This document shows, piece after piece, positions 1 through 9,274 of a DNA stretch of 64,000 bases; positions within the stretch are counted from its first letter, which is position 1; every line of letters begins with the position of its first letter. The notes under the pieces were generated by a model, which ran no database searches, was not told where the DNA came from, and saw nothing but the letters and a program-made list of their open reading frames with translations. The stretch is from Fragum whitleyi (Eukaryota; Mollusca; Bivalvia; Cardiida; Cardiidae): positions 5,679,083 through 5,743,082 of the forward strand of contig OX411556.1 of the NCBI GenBank assembly GCA_948146395.1. Reading direction: 5' to 3'. Made by a program: the position numbers and the translations under genes.

Positions 1-594
1 GGAATTGGGACACTTTTAGTGCAATTAGTGCAAATATATCTTGAACTGGACTGTGTTAACCACAGAGTTCAATGATTTAGGACAGTGTTGTTTGTGTATA
101 TTAGGATAAGGATTTAGGATAAGGATACCCAATTGTAAGTAGAATTTGATTATGTAGCCCCTGAATTAACATGTTTTCCCTTTTTATACTGTTGCATTGA
201 AAAAGCATTTTCCCCATATATCGCTTTTCAAAATGTAGGATTGTGAAAGCACTTTCTTAAAGAAACAGATTTTTGAGTGAGAATTTTCTCTTAATGTCTC
301 TCATTTTCCACAATGTTTCTGTAGAACAGATTATCATATTCTTGTTTTGATCACTGTTGATCAGTGTAATCCAAACAACCAAATGATGGACTGTACCCTG
401 TAAATGTATATGCTATAGACAAGATATAGTTTTGTGTGATAGGTATGTCAGTTTGAGTGCGTCACTAGTTCTATGCTAACACTGGTTCATTAACGTACTA
501 ACTACGACTTTCTGTCTATCTTTTTCTGACATTTAACCTTTTCCCCCGCCCACAGTATGTTTTGACCTTTGTCTGGTTATTTTGATTGGTTCAC

Positions 595-1109
595 CTTTTC
601 ACCCTGTCAGTTCGCCATTTTGATTGGTTGTTCTTTACTTCCTGTTGATTTGTTGATTGCTGATTGGATCTTAGTGATTTCCTGTTGACGTCATTGGTTC
701 CCGTTGACTTTTGATTGGATTATGTTGCTTTATTCTGATTGGTTTCCGTGATGGTTCCCTTGTTTGGTTCCCATTTATTGATTCCCTTGATTGGTTCTCT
801 TTGACTGGTTTCCATTCATTTGCTTTTGGTTCTCGTTACTTTTTGCTTGGTTCCCAGTATATTCAAGATGTATTCTGATTGGATATTAAGTCTTCCTCCA
901 GATATCTCGCCATTTTGAATTTTGGTTCCCAGTATTTGAATATTGGTTGTTTATCTGTGTTCCATTCGAAAATTATTGCTGGTTCCCGGCTTCAACCTTT
1001 TGTGACCTTAGATTAATTGCATACTTGCATATGATTGGACATCTAGTTTGAAAATCTTTTTGAGTAACCTTTGAACTTTGAATTCATTTACCCATTGAGT
1101 GGTGATTGG
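595..1109 (+). promoter_or_regulatory. Cluster of inverted CCAAT boxes with a CRE in the Gypsy leader
   Basis: Eleven ATTGG pentamers occur in about 515 bp (595, 623, 663, 693, 714, 738, 790, 878, 942, 1034, 1105), many within a loose repeat of TGATTGGTTCCC type. The palindromic CRE TGACGTCA at 686-693 overlaps one ATTGG by a single base. CCAAT boxes bind NF-Y and CREs bind CREB/ATF proteins in animals; use as an internal enhancer or promoter is inferred. The same cluster is at 10121-10635. Confidence 0.5.
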
Positions 1110-1925
1110 ACTTTGTTAAATCGGGTTCGTTGATTTGTTTACATCTACTTTTGGTTTATTTTCAAAAGTGAAAGTAAGTTTCCTGTTTCAAGTTGAGTGA
1201 ACTTTTGTGAACTTATAGTGAAAATGAAGTGTAAATAATAGAACTTTGTCTCTATTTCAGAATTTGATTTGCCTAACAAATAGTTGATCAAGAATATTTG
1301 TTTATAATAAATATGATTAATAGTTTACACATATAAACTATTAATTTGAATATTCATTTGTATTTTTGATGCATAGTTGATAAGACTTATGCATTAATGA
1401 ATTCATAATTGATATCATTCATATTGAAATATGACTTAGGATATAACCATTTGTGCAGTTAACTGGCATTCGGTGATATCATTCTAAGATTTGATAATTT
1501 GGTTTTGTGGAATCATATGATTACACACAACTTTCATTATTACTTACGTTGACAATAATCATTGAACATGGCGTTGTCTTAGACAGTAATAATTGTCTTA
1601 ACTACTTAGTGTTTTAAGTACATACCAGTGTGAAGTGTTTTGTAAAACGTACTTTGTAACTATCTGACTACCCATTGCAAAGGATAGCTCAAGTAGTGAA
1701 GTACTATTTGTTACTCCTATTAAAGGGAAGTAATTCACAAACCTTACTTTAGTGGATATAACAGGAAAGTTATATGCTAAAGTAGACATTGCTTGTCTTT
1801 AGTCATAAAGGGAAGTAATAGCCTTACTTGTGACACAAAAAAGTTACAGTTCTTGGATTTATGCAAATTTTGTACTTGAGTCCAAATTTATATAAGAACC
1901 GGTATATACTCTGTGCTGTATAAGG

Positions 1926-1994
1926 TACAAGCATCTAATTATTGTTACATCAACATCATTTGAACATGCTTAATTGTGCATGATGTTGCTTGTA
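1926..1994 (+). other. Potential stem structure in the Gypsy leader
   Basis: CAACATCAT (1951-1959) pairs perfectly with ATGATGTTG (1980-1988), and the flanking TACAAGCA (1926-1933) can pair with TGCTTGTA (1987-1994), leaving a one-sided bulge and sharing two bases. It could be a packaging or translation-control structure, but that is speculative. An identical copy lies at 11452-11520. Confidence 0.35.
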
Positions 1995-2385
1995 TAATCC
2001 CAGGGTGGGATTAATTTACTATAGAGGGGGGTACTCAATCATTTAACCCTTAATGAGTTAAGCTCTAAGTTGACTTAATGCACATTACTTAGTATACTTT
2101 AAGTGTTGTTGTTTTCACAGTTATTTCAGGTGAAGTGCTACCATTGAATAGTGTTGTATCCTACCATTAAGGGAGATAATTTATATACACTAATATATTC
2201 TATGTTTCAGAGTCATTTCCCTTATTGTACTTTTATACAAATAATAAGTGTATTTTCAGAGTCCTATCCTTACCTTGATTTATTACACAAATAAGTGTCT
2301 GTTTTGTGATAAAGTGAAAACGTTGTAACTCAAGTTTAATACTTAGTTTAAATACTTGTAGTTTAAAGTAGTGTATCCAATCATC

Positions 2386-3513
2386 ATGGATTCAGAGGAT
2401 GAAAAGCTAGATATGGCTTCGGGAGGATCGGATACCGGATTCGGAGGCATATCCCTCCAGGATAGAAAATTATTAGATGCTTTTCATAAGCTACATCTAT
2501 CACCACATGTTGAGTCACCCGAGGATTTGATTGGATTTCTGTCTAACTTCGGGAAATTAGTTTCGGAACACGAGCCGCCTAAACAGACAGCGTCACATCA
2601 GTTTCCAAAGCTTTCCGCTTTTTATGGAGATGGCAGTAAGACTGACACATCTTGGGAAACGTTCAGCTTTGAGATAAAGTCTCTGCAGTCAGAGAAGGTG
2701 TTCAATCCTGAACAGATCCTTTTAGGGATCAGACGAGCAGTAAAAGGCAATGCTGCCGACATACTGAGAAGACTTGGGCCAGGTGTTTCCCTTGATGCCG
2801 TCTTGAACAAGTTTGAGAGTACCTTTGGAAACATTGCTACAAAAGAGAGTATTCTTAAACAATTTTATTCGTGTCAACAACAGCCAAAGGAGAAAATTGC
2901 CATGTATGCGACTCGTCTTGAAGAGATATACTCTCAAGCGGTGTCTTTGAAAGCCCTGCCTGCCGATGATGCTATATTGCAGCGAGTTTTATACCATGGA
3001 CTGTTGTCGGAATTTAAGCACATGGCTACTTATAAAAATGACGTCATAGATGATTATGACAAATTTAAGATAGAACTGAGAAAGATTGAGGCTGACCTTC
3101 AGAGTTCTAGTATGACTCATAGCCATGCCTCAGTTCATGTTGCACAGAAGTCAACTGAGATGGGAGAGGTGAAAGAATTGTTGCAGAAGCTGCATGATAG
3201 AATTGAGAAAATTGAGCAGCAGCAAGATGATATAGCAAAGAGCCGTTCATCAAATACATGGAATGGACAGAACAACTCTAACAGAGGAGGATTTAATAAT
3301 AGAGGAAGGGGCAATAACTCTAGGGGAAAAGGACAAAGGAACGGAGATAATCAGAGAAAGGATCAGAGACCCCTTGCCTCACAGAATTTTGTTCCGACAT
3401 GCTATGGCTGCCAAGGGAAAGGACACAAGATAAAGGATTGTCCAAGCATGAGACAAAGGGAGTGCTATAACTGCCAAGGATTGGGCCACATAGCTAAGCA
3501 CTGCCCAAACTAG
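2386..3513 (+). CDS. gag: Gag polyprotein, Gypsy copy 1
   Basis: This encodes the structural capsid/nucleocapsid protein (375 aa). I chose the ATG at 2386, which begins MDSEDEK; the reading frame also stays open a few codons upstream without an ATG. The N-terminal ~70 residues are acidic and followed by a retrotransposon Gag-like core (about 70-230, with FSFEIKS and LRRLGPG stretches). A short coiled-coil-like segment (about 255-285) precedes an Asn/Arg/Gly-rich basic linker. Two CCHC zinc knuckles close the protein: C-x2-C-x4-H-x4-C at about 339-352 and 360-373, two residues before the stop. The stop codon directly follows a CCCAAAC heptamer, so a fraction of ribosomes probably enters pol. 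It differs from copy 2 by at least Ser to Pro in the GPGVSLD stretch. Confidence 0.95.
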   Translation: MDSEDEKLDMASGGSDTGFGGISLQDRKLLDAFHKLHLSPHVESPEDLIGFLSNFGKLVSEHEPPKQTASHQFPKLSAFYGDGSKTDTSWETFSFEIKSLQSEKVFNPEQILLGIRRAVKGNAADILRRLGPGVSLDAVLNKFESTFGNIATKESILKQFYSCQQQPKEKIAMYATRLEEIYSQAVSLKALPADDAILQRVLYHGLLSEFKHMATYKNDVIDDYDKFKIELRKIEADLQSSSMTHSHASVHVAQKSTEMGEVKELLQKLHDRIEKIEQQQDDIAKSRSSNTWNGQNNSNRGGFNNRGRGNNSRGKGQRNGDNQRKDQRPLASQNFVPTCYGCQGKGHKIKDCPSMRQRECYNCQGLGHIAKHCPN

Positions 3514-3562
3514 TATGTGCCTCTGTTGCTGGGTCGAACCTGGGCACTTTTCACAAAGACCC
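3504..3562 (+). promoter_or_regulatory. Candidate -1 ribosomal frameshift signal between gag and pol
   Basis: The heptamer CCCAAAC (3504-3510) is in the X XXY YYZ register relative to gag and is followed at once by the gag stop TAG (3511-3513). Pol is in the -1 frame, open from 3498. Six bases downstream, GTGCCT (3517-3522) can pair with GGGCAC (3542-3547; five Watson-Crick pairs plus one T.G). The loop GGGTC (3531-3535) can pair with GACCC (3558-3562), giving an H-type pseudoknot. Heptamer, spacing and downstream structure match known -1 sites; efficiency is not known. Confidence 0.7.
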
Positions 3563-3590
3563 TAAATTAGTTGGGACCACTAATGAAGTA

Positions 3591-6500
3591 ATGATCAAGT
3601 TGGAATCCAAGGACACCAAAGCCTTAGTTGATACTGGTAGTTGCATCAGCACTGTTTCAGAGTCTTTCTACCGAGACAGCTTATCTGAGTTAGAACTCAA
3701 GCCTCTGGACACGTTTATCAGAGTAGAATGTGCTGATGGTCAACAACTGCCGTATCATGGATATATTGAAGCAGACTTGTCAGTTTTGAATGGGATTCCA
3801 GAATCATCAACCATCCCATGTTTATTTTTAGTCACTCCGGACACTCATTATTCTGCTACAACGCCTGTTATTTTAGGTACCAACGTACTTGGAGTGTTAC
3901 TAAATGAGTGTCAGAGTAACTTTGGACCGCAATTTTTACAATGTGCGTCTCTGCATACTCCTTGGTATCTAGCTTTTAGATGTATGGTATTGAGAGACAA
4001 GGAATTAAAGAAGAATGGCAATACCATAGCAGTAATCAAATCAGCAGAACCTGGGAAAATCATATTAGGTCCAAATGAGACGAAAACTGTTCGGGGATAT
4101 ACGGACAAGGCAATAAATTGTCAAGACACTACTGCTCTCATACATGAGACAAAAGGCTCAACCTTACCCGAATACGTTGACATTACCCCAGCAGTAATTA
4201 ACTACCGATTCGGGAGAACGAAGGAAATTGATGTAACTATTTCCAATGTTACACTGAACAGTGTTGTTATTTCGCCTAAAGCACTGCTTTGCGAACTTCA
4301 ACCCGTACAAATAGAGGATGTGAACCCCGAACAAGACAGTACATTACATGAAGAGATCTTGGGTCAAATTAGAATTGACACAAATGAGAAGCTGACACCA
4401 GATCAATTGAGAGACATAAACACTTTATTGAGAAAACACATAGATATTTTCTCAACAGGAGAGGCAGACATCGGGTTCTGTGACAAGATCAAGCACAGAA
4501 TTGATATTACAGACGACATCCCTTTCAAGCAGAGTCCCAGACGGATACCTCCTGCCATGATAGCAGAGGTCAGACAACACATCGAGCAACTGTTGTCAAC
4601 AGGGATAATACGGAAATCCAAGTCCCCTTGGTCGTCCAATATTGTCCTCGTTAGAAAGAAAAATGGGAAGCTTCGTCTCTGCGTTGATTTTAGGATGTTG
4701 AACAAGAGGAGCGTAAAGGACGCATACGCGCTACCGAAAATTGAAGAGATTTTTGATGTGTTACAAGGGAGTCGATTTTTCTCAACAATCGACATGAAGT
4801 CAGGATACCATCAGGTTGAGGTAGAAGAGATACACAAGGAGAGGACGGCATTCAGTGTAGCTAATCTTGGCTTCTTTGAGTACGTCAAAATGCCGTTTGG
4901 GCTCACAAATGCTCCTGCAACCTACCAACGCCTGATGGAGGAATGTCTGGGAGATTATAATATGACCATATGCGTCATTTATCTCGATGACTTGATAATC
5001 TTTTCAGACACGTTTGAAGAGCACTTAAGAAGGTTAGATCTAGTAATGAAGAGACTTAAGGAATGTAACCTTAAGCTCTCACCAGAGAAGTGCTTCTTCA
5101 TTCAGGACAAAGTTCCTTTCCTAGGACATATTGTCAGCGAGGCCGGAATAGAAACTGATCCAAGCAAGATCGACAGGATTAAGAATTGGCCTACGCCATC
5201 AGATGCTGATGAGTTGAGATCCTTTTTAGCCTTCTGCGGCTATTATCGCCGATTTATTAAGGATTTCTCAAAGATCTCAAGGCCTCTTGCAGACTTGCTA
5301 CCACCGACAAGTACAAAGAAAGGTAGCAGAAACACCAATCAGTGGATCTGGACAGAAAATGAACAACAAGTGTTCGAACAGCTGAAAGAGATCTTAGTTA
5401 ACCCTCCTATTTTAGCTTATCCAGATTTCACGAAACCATTTGAGCTCCATACAGACGCATCAGGAAAAGGTCTTGGTGCTGTACTGTATCAGTCTGATGG
5501 AAAGCTCAAAAGAGTCATTGCATACGCAAGTAGAGCGTTGAACAAGGCCGAGAAGAATTATAGCGCCTATAAGCTAGAGTTCCTAGCATTGAAATGGGCC
5601 GTAACGGAAAAGTTTTCCGATTACCTGGCTATGAACCATTTTTTGGTTTTAACGGATAATAACCCGTTAACCTATGTATTGACGTCAGCCAAATTGGACG
5701 CTACAGGCCAGAGATGGGCATCAGCTCTTGGAGAGTACAATTTTGACATACAGTACAGATCAGGCTTGAACAATGTCGATGCAGATGCTATGTCACGATA
5801 TCCGCATGAGAAACTTCAAGAGCAGACAAACGATGCAAGAGTAGAGGTGAAGAACGATATAGTTAAGGCCATTTGCAGTAATACGGACAGTGAGCCATTG
5901 ATAGAGACAATATGCTCTAGTATAAATATTGTAGAGATAACCGAGGACAAAGGACAGCCAATGGCTCAAATAGAAATGCGAGAGATTCGCAGACAGCAAA
6001 GACAAGACAAAATGATTGACCGATGGAGAATCGCTGTCATTGATAAGAGAGTCCCCACAACGAACTTGACAAAAGAAGATTTTGCCATGAAAAGACAGTT
6101 CAACCACTTTGTTATGAAAAGAGGAATTCTTTACCGAAAGGTAAATGATGATGGAGAACCAATAGAGCAATTGGTTCTACCAAAATGCTATAGAGATGAA
6201 GTACTGAGAGGTCTTCATAATGAAGTCGGCCATCCTGGACGAGATAGGACATTAAACCTATTAAGAGAAAGGTTCTTTTGGCCTGGAATGGCCAAGGATG
6301 CGGAAGAATGGGTAGAGCACTGCGATAGATGTGTGAGGAGAAAGTGCGGTGCAGATATCAGAGCACCTTTAGTGAATGTGCACACCAGCTACCCACTTGA
6401 GTTAGTGTGTATGGACTTTTTGACTTTAGAGCCAGCAAAAGGAGGGATTGGCAACATTCTTGTCATCACTGACCATTTTACTAAATTCGCAATGGCCATC

Positions 6501-7919
6501 CCTACCAAGAATCAAACAGCGAAAACAACTGCTGATGCATTCTATAACCATTTCATTTTACATTACGGGATACCGACAAGAATACATTCGGATCAGGGAG
6601 CAAACTTTGAGTCGAGTATCATAAAAGAACTATGTCAACTCACCAACATGGAAAAGTCCAGAACTTCCATATATCATCCTCAAGGCAACGCAGGACCAGA
6701 AAGGTTTAATCGGACGCTACTTGGGATGCTTGGGACATTGAACAATGACCAGAAAACAGACTGGAAGAGATATGTAAATCCTCTTGTTTACGCATATAAC
6801 TGCACACCACAGAGTTCGACCAAGCACTCGCCGTTCGAGATCATGTTCGGTAGGAAGCCAAAACTACCGATCGACTCTATGTTCGAACAAGTAACGGAGA
6901 ATATGAACCGAACAACCAAGGAATACATAGAGGATTTGCAAGAAAGAATGGAGACAACAAGGAAGATAGTTTCAAAGCACTTGGATGCTTCAAAAGAGAG
7001 ACAGAAGGCAGATTATGACAGGAAGGCAAAAGCTGCAAAGTTTGAGAAAGGAGAAAGAGTCCTGGTAAAGATCCTGGCGTTCGAAGGAAAGCATAAAATT
7101 CAGGATAAGTTTGAAGAAGAAGTATATGTTGTAATCGAGCAGCCGAATGAAAGGATCCCTGTGTATAGAGTTAAGTCGGAGAGTTCGGACACGGTGAAGA
7201 CTCTACACAGGAACCATTTATTTCCGATAGGAGATCGGAAGATGGAGAAGCCTGTTCCGAAGAAAAGACAATCTTTGGTGAAGAAACAGGATGATGTGGC
7301 CACAGAAGAGAAAGATGAAAAGAAGCATGAGGAGAAGAAAGGTTTCGAAACCGTAGATGAAGATGATTCAAGTGATGAATCAGATGAGGAGCGTAGACTT
7401 GGATTTGTAAGGGATACATATCCACATGGGGACGCCCATGAGTCTGAAGAGAAGAAGAAAGATGGAAGAAGAGTTAGAATAAGAGTTGATGAAGATGAAA
7501 ATGAAGATGTTGAAGGTGATAGCTCTCAGAGCAATCAAGAGAATGAGGAAGAAGATGAAGAAAATGACGAAGATGAAGAGATTGGAGAGGCTGCAGGTGA
7601 TGCTCAACATGAAGGACCAGAAGAAGACCCACCAGAACAAAGTCACGATGAACAAAGTCAAACAGAGAGAGGAGGTACAGAAGAATCAAGAGAGAATAGA
7701 AGAATAGAAGAAATAGTGAAACCTCCAACCCCAGTTCGGCGTAGATCGGAAAGAGAGAGGAAAACGCCAAAGTGGTTTGATTCGTACCAGATGAATCAGA
7801 TGGTTGCCAAACCACATGATTCGAGACTTAAAGCTCTCAGTGTAATTGCGTCCTCTGGTATTTTAGACCAAATTGATCGAAGTGTAGCATATAGTATTTT
7901 AGATTCTATAATGAAATGA
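3591..7919 (+). CDS. pol: Pol polyprotein (protease, RT, RNase H, integrase), Gypsy copy 1
   Basis: This is the replication enzyme polyprotein. Coordinates start at the first ATG (1442 aa), but the frame is open from 3498 and translation probably enters by -1 frameshifting at 3504-3510. Protease: DTGS at residues 14-17. RT: VDFRMLNK, then the catalytic YLDD at 464-467. RNase H: TDAS at about 621-624, then the ALKWAV and DNNPL segments and DADAMSR. Integrase: zinc-binding H876, H881, C911, C914; catalytic D942, D1001 and E1037, a DDX35E triad. A GPY/F-like module (about 1160-1210) follows. The C-terminal ~200 residues are unusual: a Glu/Asp/Lys-rich low-complexity stretch, then a basic RRRSERERKTPKW patch. 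No env gene follows. All catalytic residues are present and there are no breaks, so it is likely functional. Confidence 0.96.
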   Translation: MIKLESKDTKALVDTGSCISTVSESFYRDSLSELELKPLDTFIRVECADGQQLPYHGYIEADLSVLNGIPESSTIPCLFLVTPDTHYSATTPVILGTNVLGVLLNECQSNFGPQFLQCASLHTPWYLAFRCMVLRDKELKKNGNTIAVIKSAEPGKIILGPNETKTVRGYTDKAINCQDTTALIHETKGSTLPEYVDITPAVINYRFGRTKEIDVTISNVTLNSVVISPKALLCELQPVQIEDVNPEQDSTLHEEILGQIRIDTNEKLTPDQLRDINTLLRKHIDIFSTGEADIGFCDKIKHRIDITDDIPFKQSPRRIPPAMIAEVRQHIEQLLSTGIIRKSKSPWSSNIVLVRKKNGKLRLCVDFRMLNKRSVKDAYALPKIEEIFDVLQGSRFFSTIDMKSGYHQVEVEEIHKERTAFSVANLGFFEYVKMPFGLTNAPATYQRLMEECLGDYNMTICVIYLDDLIIFSDTFEEHLRRLDLVMKRLKECNLKLSPEKCFFIQDKVPFLGHIVSEAGIETDPSKIDRIKNWPTPSDADELRSFLAFCGYYRRFIKDFSKISRPLADLLPPTSTKKGSRNTNQWIWTENEQQVFEQLKEILVNPPILAYPDFTKPFELHTDASGKGLGAVLYQSDGKLKRVIAYASRALNKAEKNYSAYKLEFLALKWAVTEKFSDYLAMNHFLVLTDNNPLTYVLTSAKLDATGQRWASALGEYNFDIQYRSGLNNVDADAMSRYPHEKLQEQTNDARVEVKNDIVKAICSNTDSEPLIETICSSINIVEITEDKGQPMAQIEMREIRRQQRQDKMIDRWRIAVIDKRVPTTNLTKEDFAMKRQFNHFVMKRGILYRKVNDDGEPIEQLVLPKCYRDEVLRGLHNEVGHPGRDRTLNLLRERFFWPGMAKDAEEWVEHCDRCVRRKCGADIRAPLVNVHTSYPLELVCMDFLTLEPAKGGIGNILVITDHFTKFAMAIPTKNQTAKTTADAFYNHFILHYGIPTRIHSDQGANFESSIIKELCQLTNMEKSRTSIYHPQGNAGPERFNRTLLGMLGTLNNDQKTDWKRYVNPLVYAYNCTPQSSTKHSPFEIMFGRKPKLPIDSMFEQVTENMNRTTKEYIEDLQERMETTRKIVSKHLDASKERQKADYDRKAKAAKFEKGERVLVKILAFEGKHKIQDKFEEEVYVVIEQPNERIPVYRVKSESSDTVKTLHRNHLFPIGDRKMEKPVPKKRQSLVKKQDDVATEEKDEKKHEEKKGFETVDEDDSSDESDEERRLGFVRDTYPHGDAHESEEKKKDGRRVRIRVDEDENEDVEGDSSQSNQENEEEDEENDEDEEIGEAAGDAQHEGPEEDPPEQSHDEQSQTERGGTEESRENRRIEEIVKPPTPVRRRSERERKTPKWFDSYQMNQMVAKPHDSRLKALSVIASSGILDQIDRSVAYSILDSIMK

Positions 7920-8223
7920 TTTTTTTTAACCTGTATTATTTCAGATTTTTTTTACCCATTGTCTAATCTTTTATCTTGAGTTTCAGTACTGTGAGAGCAA
8001 GGACGTCATGATTTCAAGGAGGGGAGGAACGGTTAGAAATTTCATTTTGATGTAAATACTGTTTGTAATTTCAAATTTTCAGAAAACTTGACCTTACAGT
8101 TGGAGATTGTGAACCTAAAAATGTTTTTGAATGTATATTTTTGTTGCAGTGTAACATTAATTTTTGCATTTGTTTGTATTGTAGGTATAATGACGAGACG
8201 TCATTTTACAAGCCCGGGAAGGA
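7920..8223 (+). other. Gypsy 3' untranslated region with polypurine tract
   Basis: No ORF of note occurs between the pol stop and the LTR. The last bases, GGGAAGGA (about 8216-8223), are purine-rich and sit directly before the proposed LTR start, as expected for a short plus-strand primer tract. Confidence 0.55.
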
Positions 8224-9258
8224 TGTAGTAGGGGTCAATTTTGCTGTGACTTTCCCATTTAGTCAAAAGTAATCATTCGCCCACGGTCACAGTTCATTGG
8301 TTTTCCCTCCACTGGTCAGTTTATCTTTTGTAGCTTTCATTGTTCTAGAAGTATTGGTTTGGGTAGGACATGCATTATGTCTTATGTAAATTATTGGCAA
8401 AGGATGGATCTTTCTTATGATGTAAGTTTTCTGGATTTGTTCTTTTCTTATTATGTTTCTGGTCGTGATCTGGATTGAGATGATTTTGTAATTATCTGTT
8501 TGATTCGCGTTTCGATGGATTGATGAGAAGAGCCCAATTCGGTTTTCCCTCCATTTTGTCCTTAGCACGCTCGCCATCTTTAATTAACAATTTCTTTCTT
8601 TATCCTTTTCTTGCACTGTTTAACTTTTAATATTTGCAGCACTAACAGTCACAGTATGCAGTGATGTATGGAGAGTTTAGTTGAGATGTGTTGAAAACAC
8701 TTAGTTCCTCAAATTAGTAAGTTTACCTATGTTGTATTTACCCTTAGCAATTAAGCGTTATCATGTAAAGCTTGAGTAGTAATTGTTTGTTAAGTTTATG
8801 TAAAGTAGAAATGCATCATTTCACTGTAAAGCGAGTTTATTGGAAAGTAAAGGTAATGTTGATCTTTGTTAACCATTGTTGAAAAGTAAGTAAAGTACTT
8901 GATTTATAGAGTATTGTAGGAAAAGAAGTATCATGTCAGCAAGTGGCATGATAGTCCTTTTTAGCAATACTCATGTTGATTTATGAGCAGCCTTGACCGA
9001 GTCTATACTGTACATTTTAATTGTTTGGATTGTACTGCAAATTGTTGCTATTATATATTTCAGAGTGTGACACTTGACACTTGACACTTGATGCCTAGTA
9101 TTTGATAGAAACTGTGATATTATTAGCTGTATATAGAACTTGATGAAGAATATAGATTATAACCATGAACATCGCCTTATTTCCTTCCATCGTCCATTAG
9201 AACCTACTTATTATTAACATCTCTGCATTAACCATTTATTAGGCAGAGCCCTGTTATA
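8224..9258 (+). repeat. Shared LTR (3' LTR of copy 1, 5' LTR of copy 2)
   Basis: The right end is firm: the sequence after 9258 is a primer-binding site in copy 2, and the remnant LTR at 13664-13696 stops matching at exactly the same base (…CTGTTATA). The left end (TGTAGTAG) is inferred from the polypurine tract and a TG start; no second full LTR is in the window to confirm it. A TATA-like TTATATATTT lies near 9051 and three ACACTTG-type units lie at about 9066-9090. Which of these serve transcription cannot be told from sequence alone. Confidence 0.8.
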
Positions 9259-9261
9259 TTT

Positions 9262-9274
9262 TGGCGCCCAACGT
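9262..9274 (+). promoter_or_regulatory. Primer-binding site, tRNA-Lys type
   Basis: TGGCGCCCAACGT lies three bases after the LTR end. Its first 13 bases complement the 3' end expected for tRNA-Lys(CTT) including CCA, then the match stops. The position fits minus-strand priming. The tRNA identity rests on my memory of conserved animal tRNA-Lys ends. Confidence 0.7.

Larger units (their letters stand above)
1..2385 (+). other. Long Gypsy 5' leader, copy 1
   Basis: This is non-coding sequence between the primer-binding region (seen only in copy 2) and gag. With the portion missing before the window, the leader is about 2.65 kb, long for this class. It holds a cluster of ATTGG (inverted CCAAT) motifs with a perfect CRE at 595-1109 and a potential stem at 1926-1994. 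Short ORFs here look incidental. Confidence 0.8.
1..9258 (+). mobile_element. Ty3/Gypsy LTR retrotransposon, copy 1 (5' end outside window)
   Basis: Leader, gag, pol and a 3' LTR occur in order. The element repeats at an offset of exactly 9526 bp as copy 2, so its missing start can be read there: the internal region begins after the LTR at 9259, and about 267 internal bases plus the 5' LTR of copy 1 fall before position 1. Inferred full length is about 10.56 kb (two ~1035 bp LTRs and ~8.49 kb internal). Pol order is protease, RT, RNase H, integrase, which is the Ty3/Gypsy order. Both ORFs are unbroken, so this copy looks potentially active. I did not resolve the clade. Confidence 0.95.

Noticed and set aside
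7171..7815. Overlapping minus-strand and alternate-frame ORFs opposite the end of pol
   Set aside because: They are shadows of the acidic, GA-rich coding strand of pol.
7920..8223. A possible env gene after pol
   Set aside because: There are only ~300 bases with no sizeable ORF before the LTR.
8287..8577. 96-codon minus-strand ORF in the LTR
   Set aside because: It lies within the LTR, with no recognisable domain and unlikely composition.
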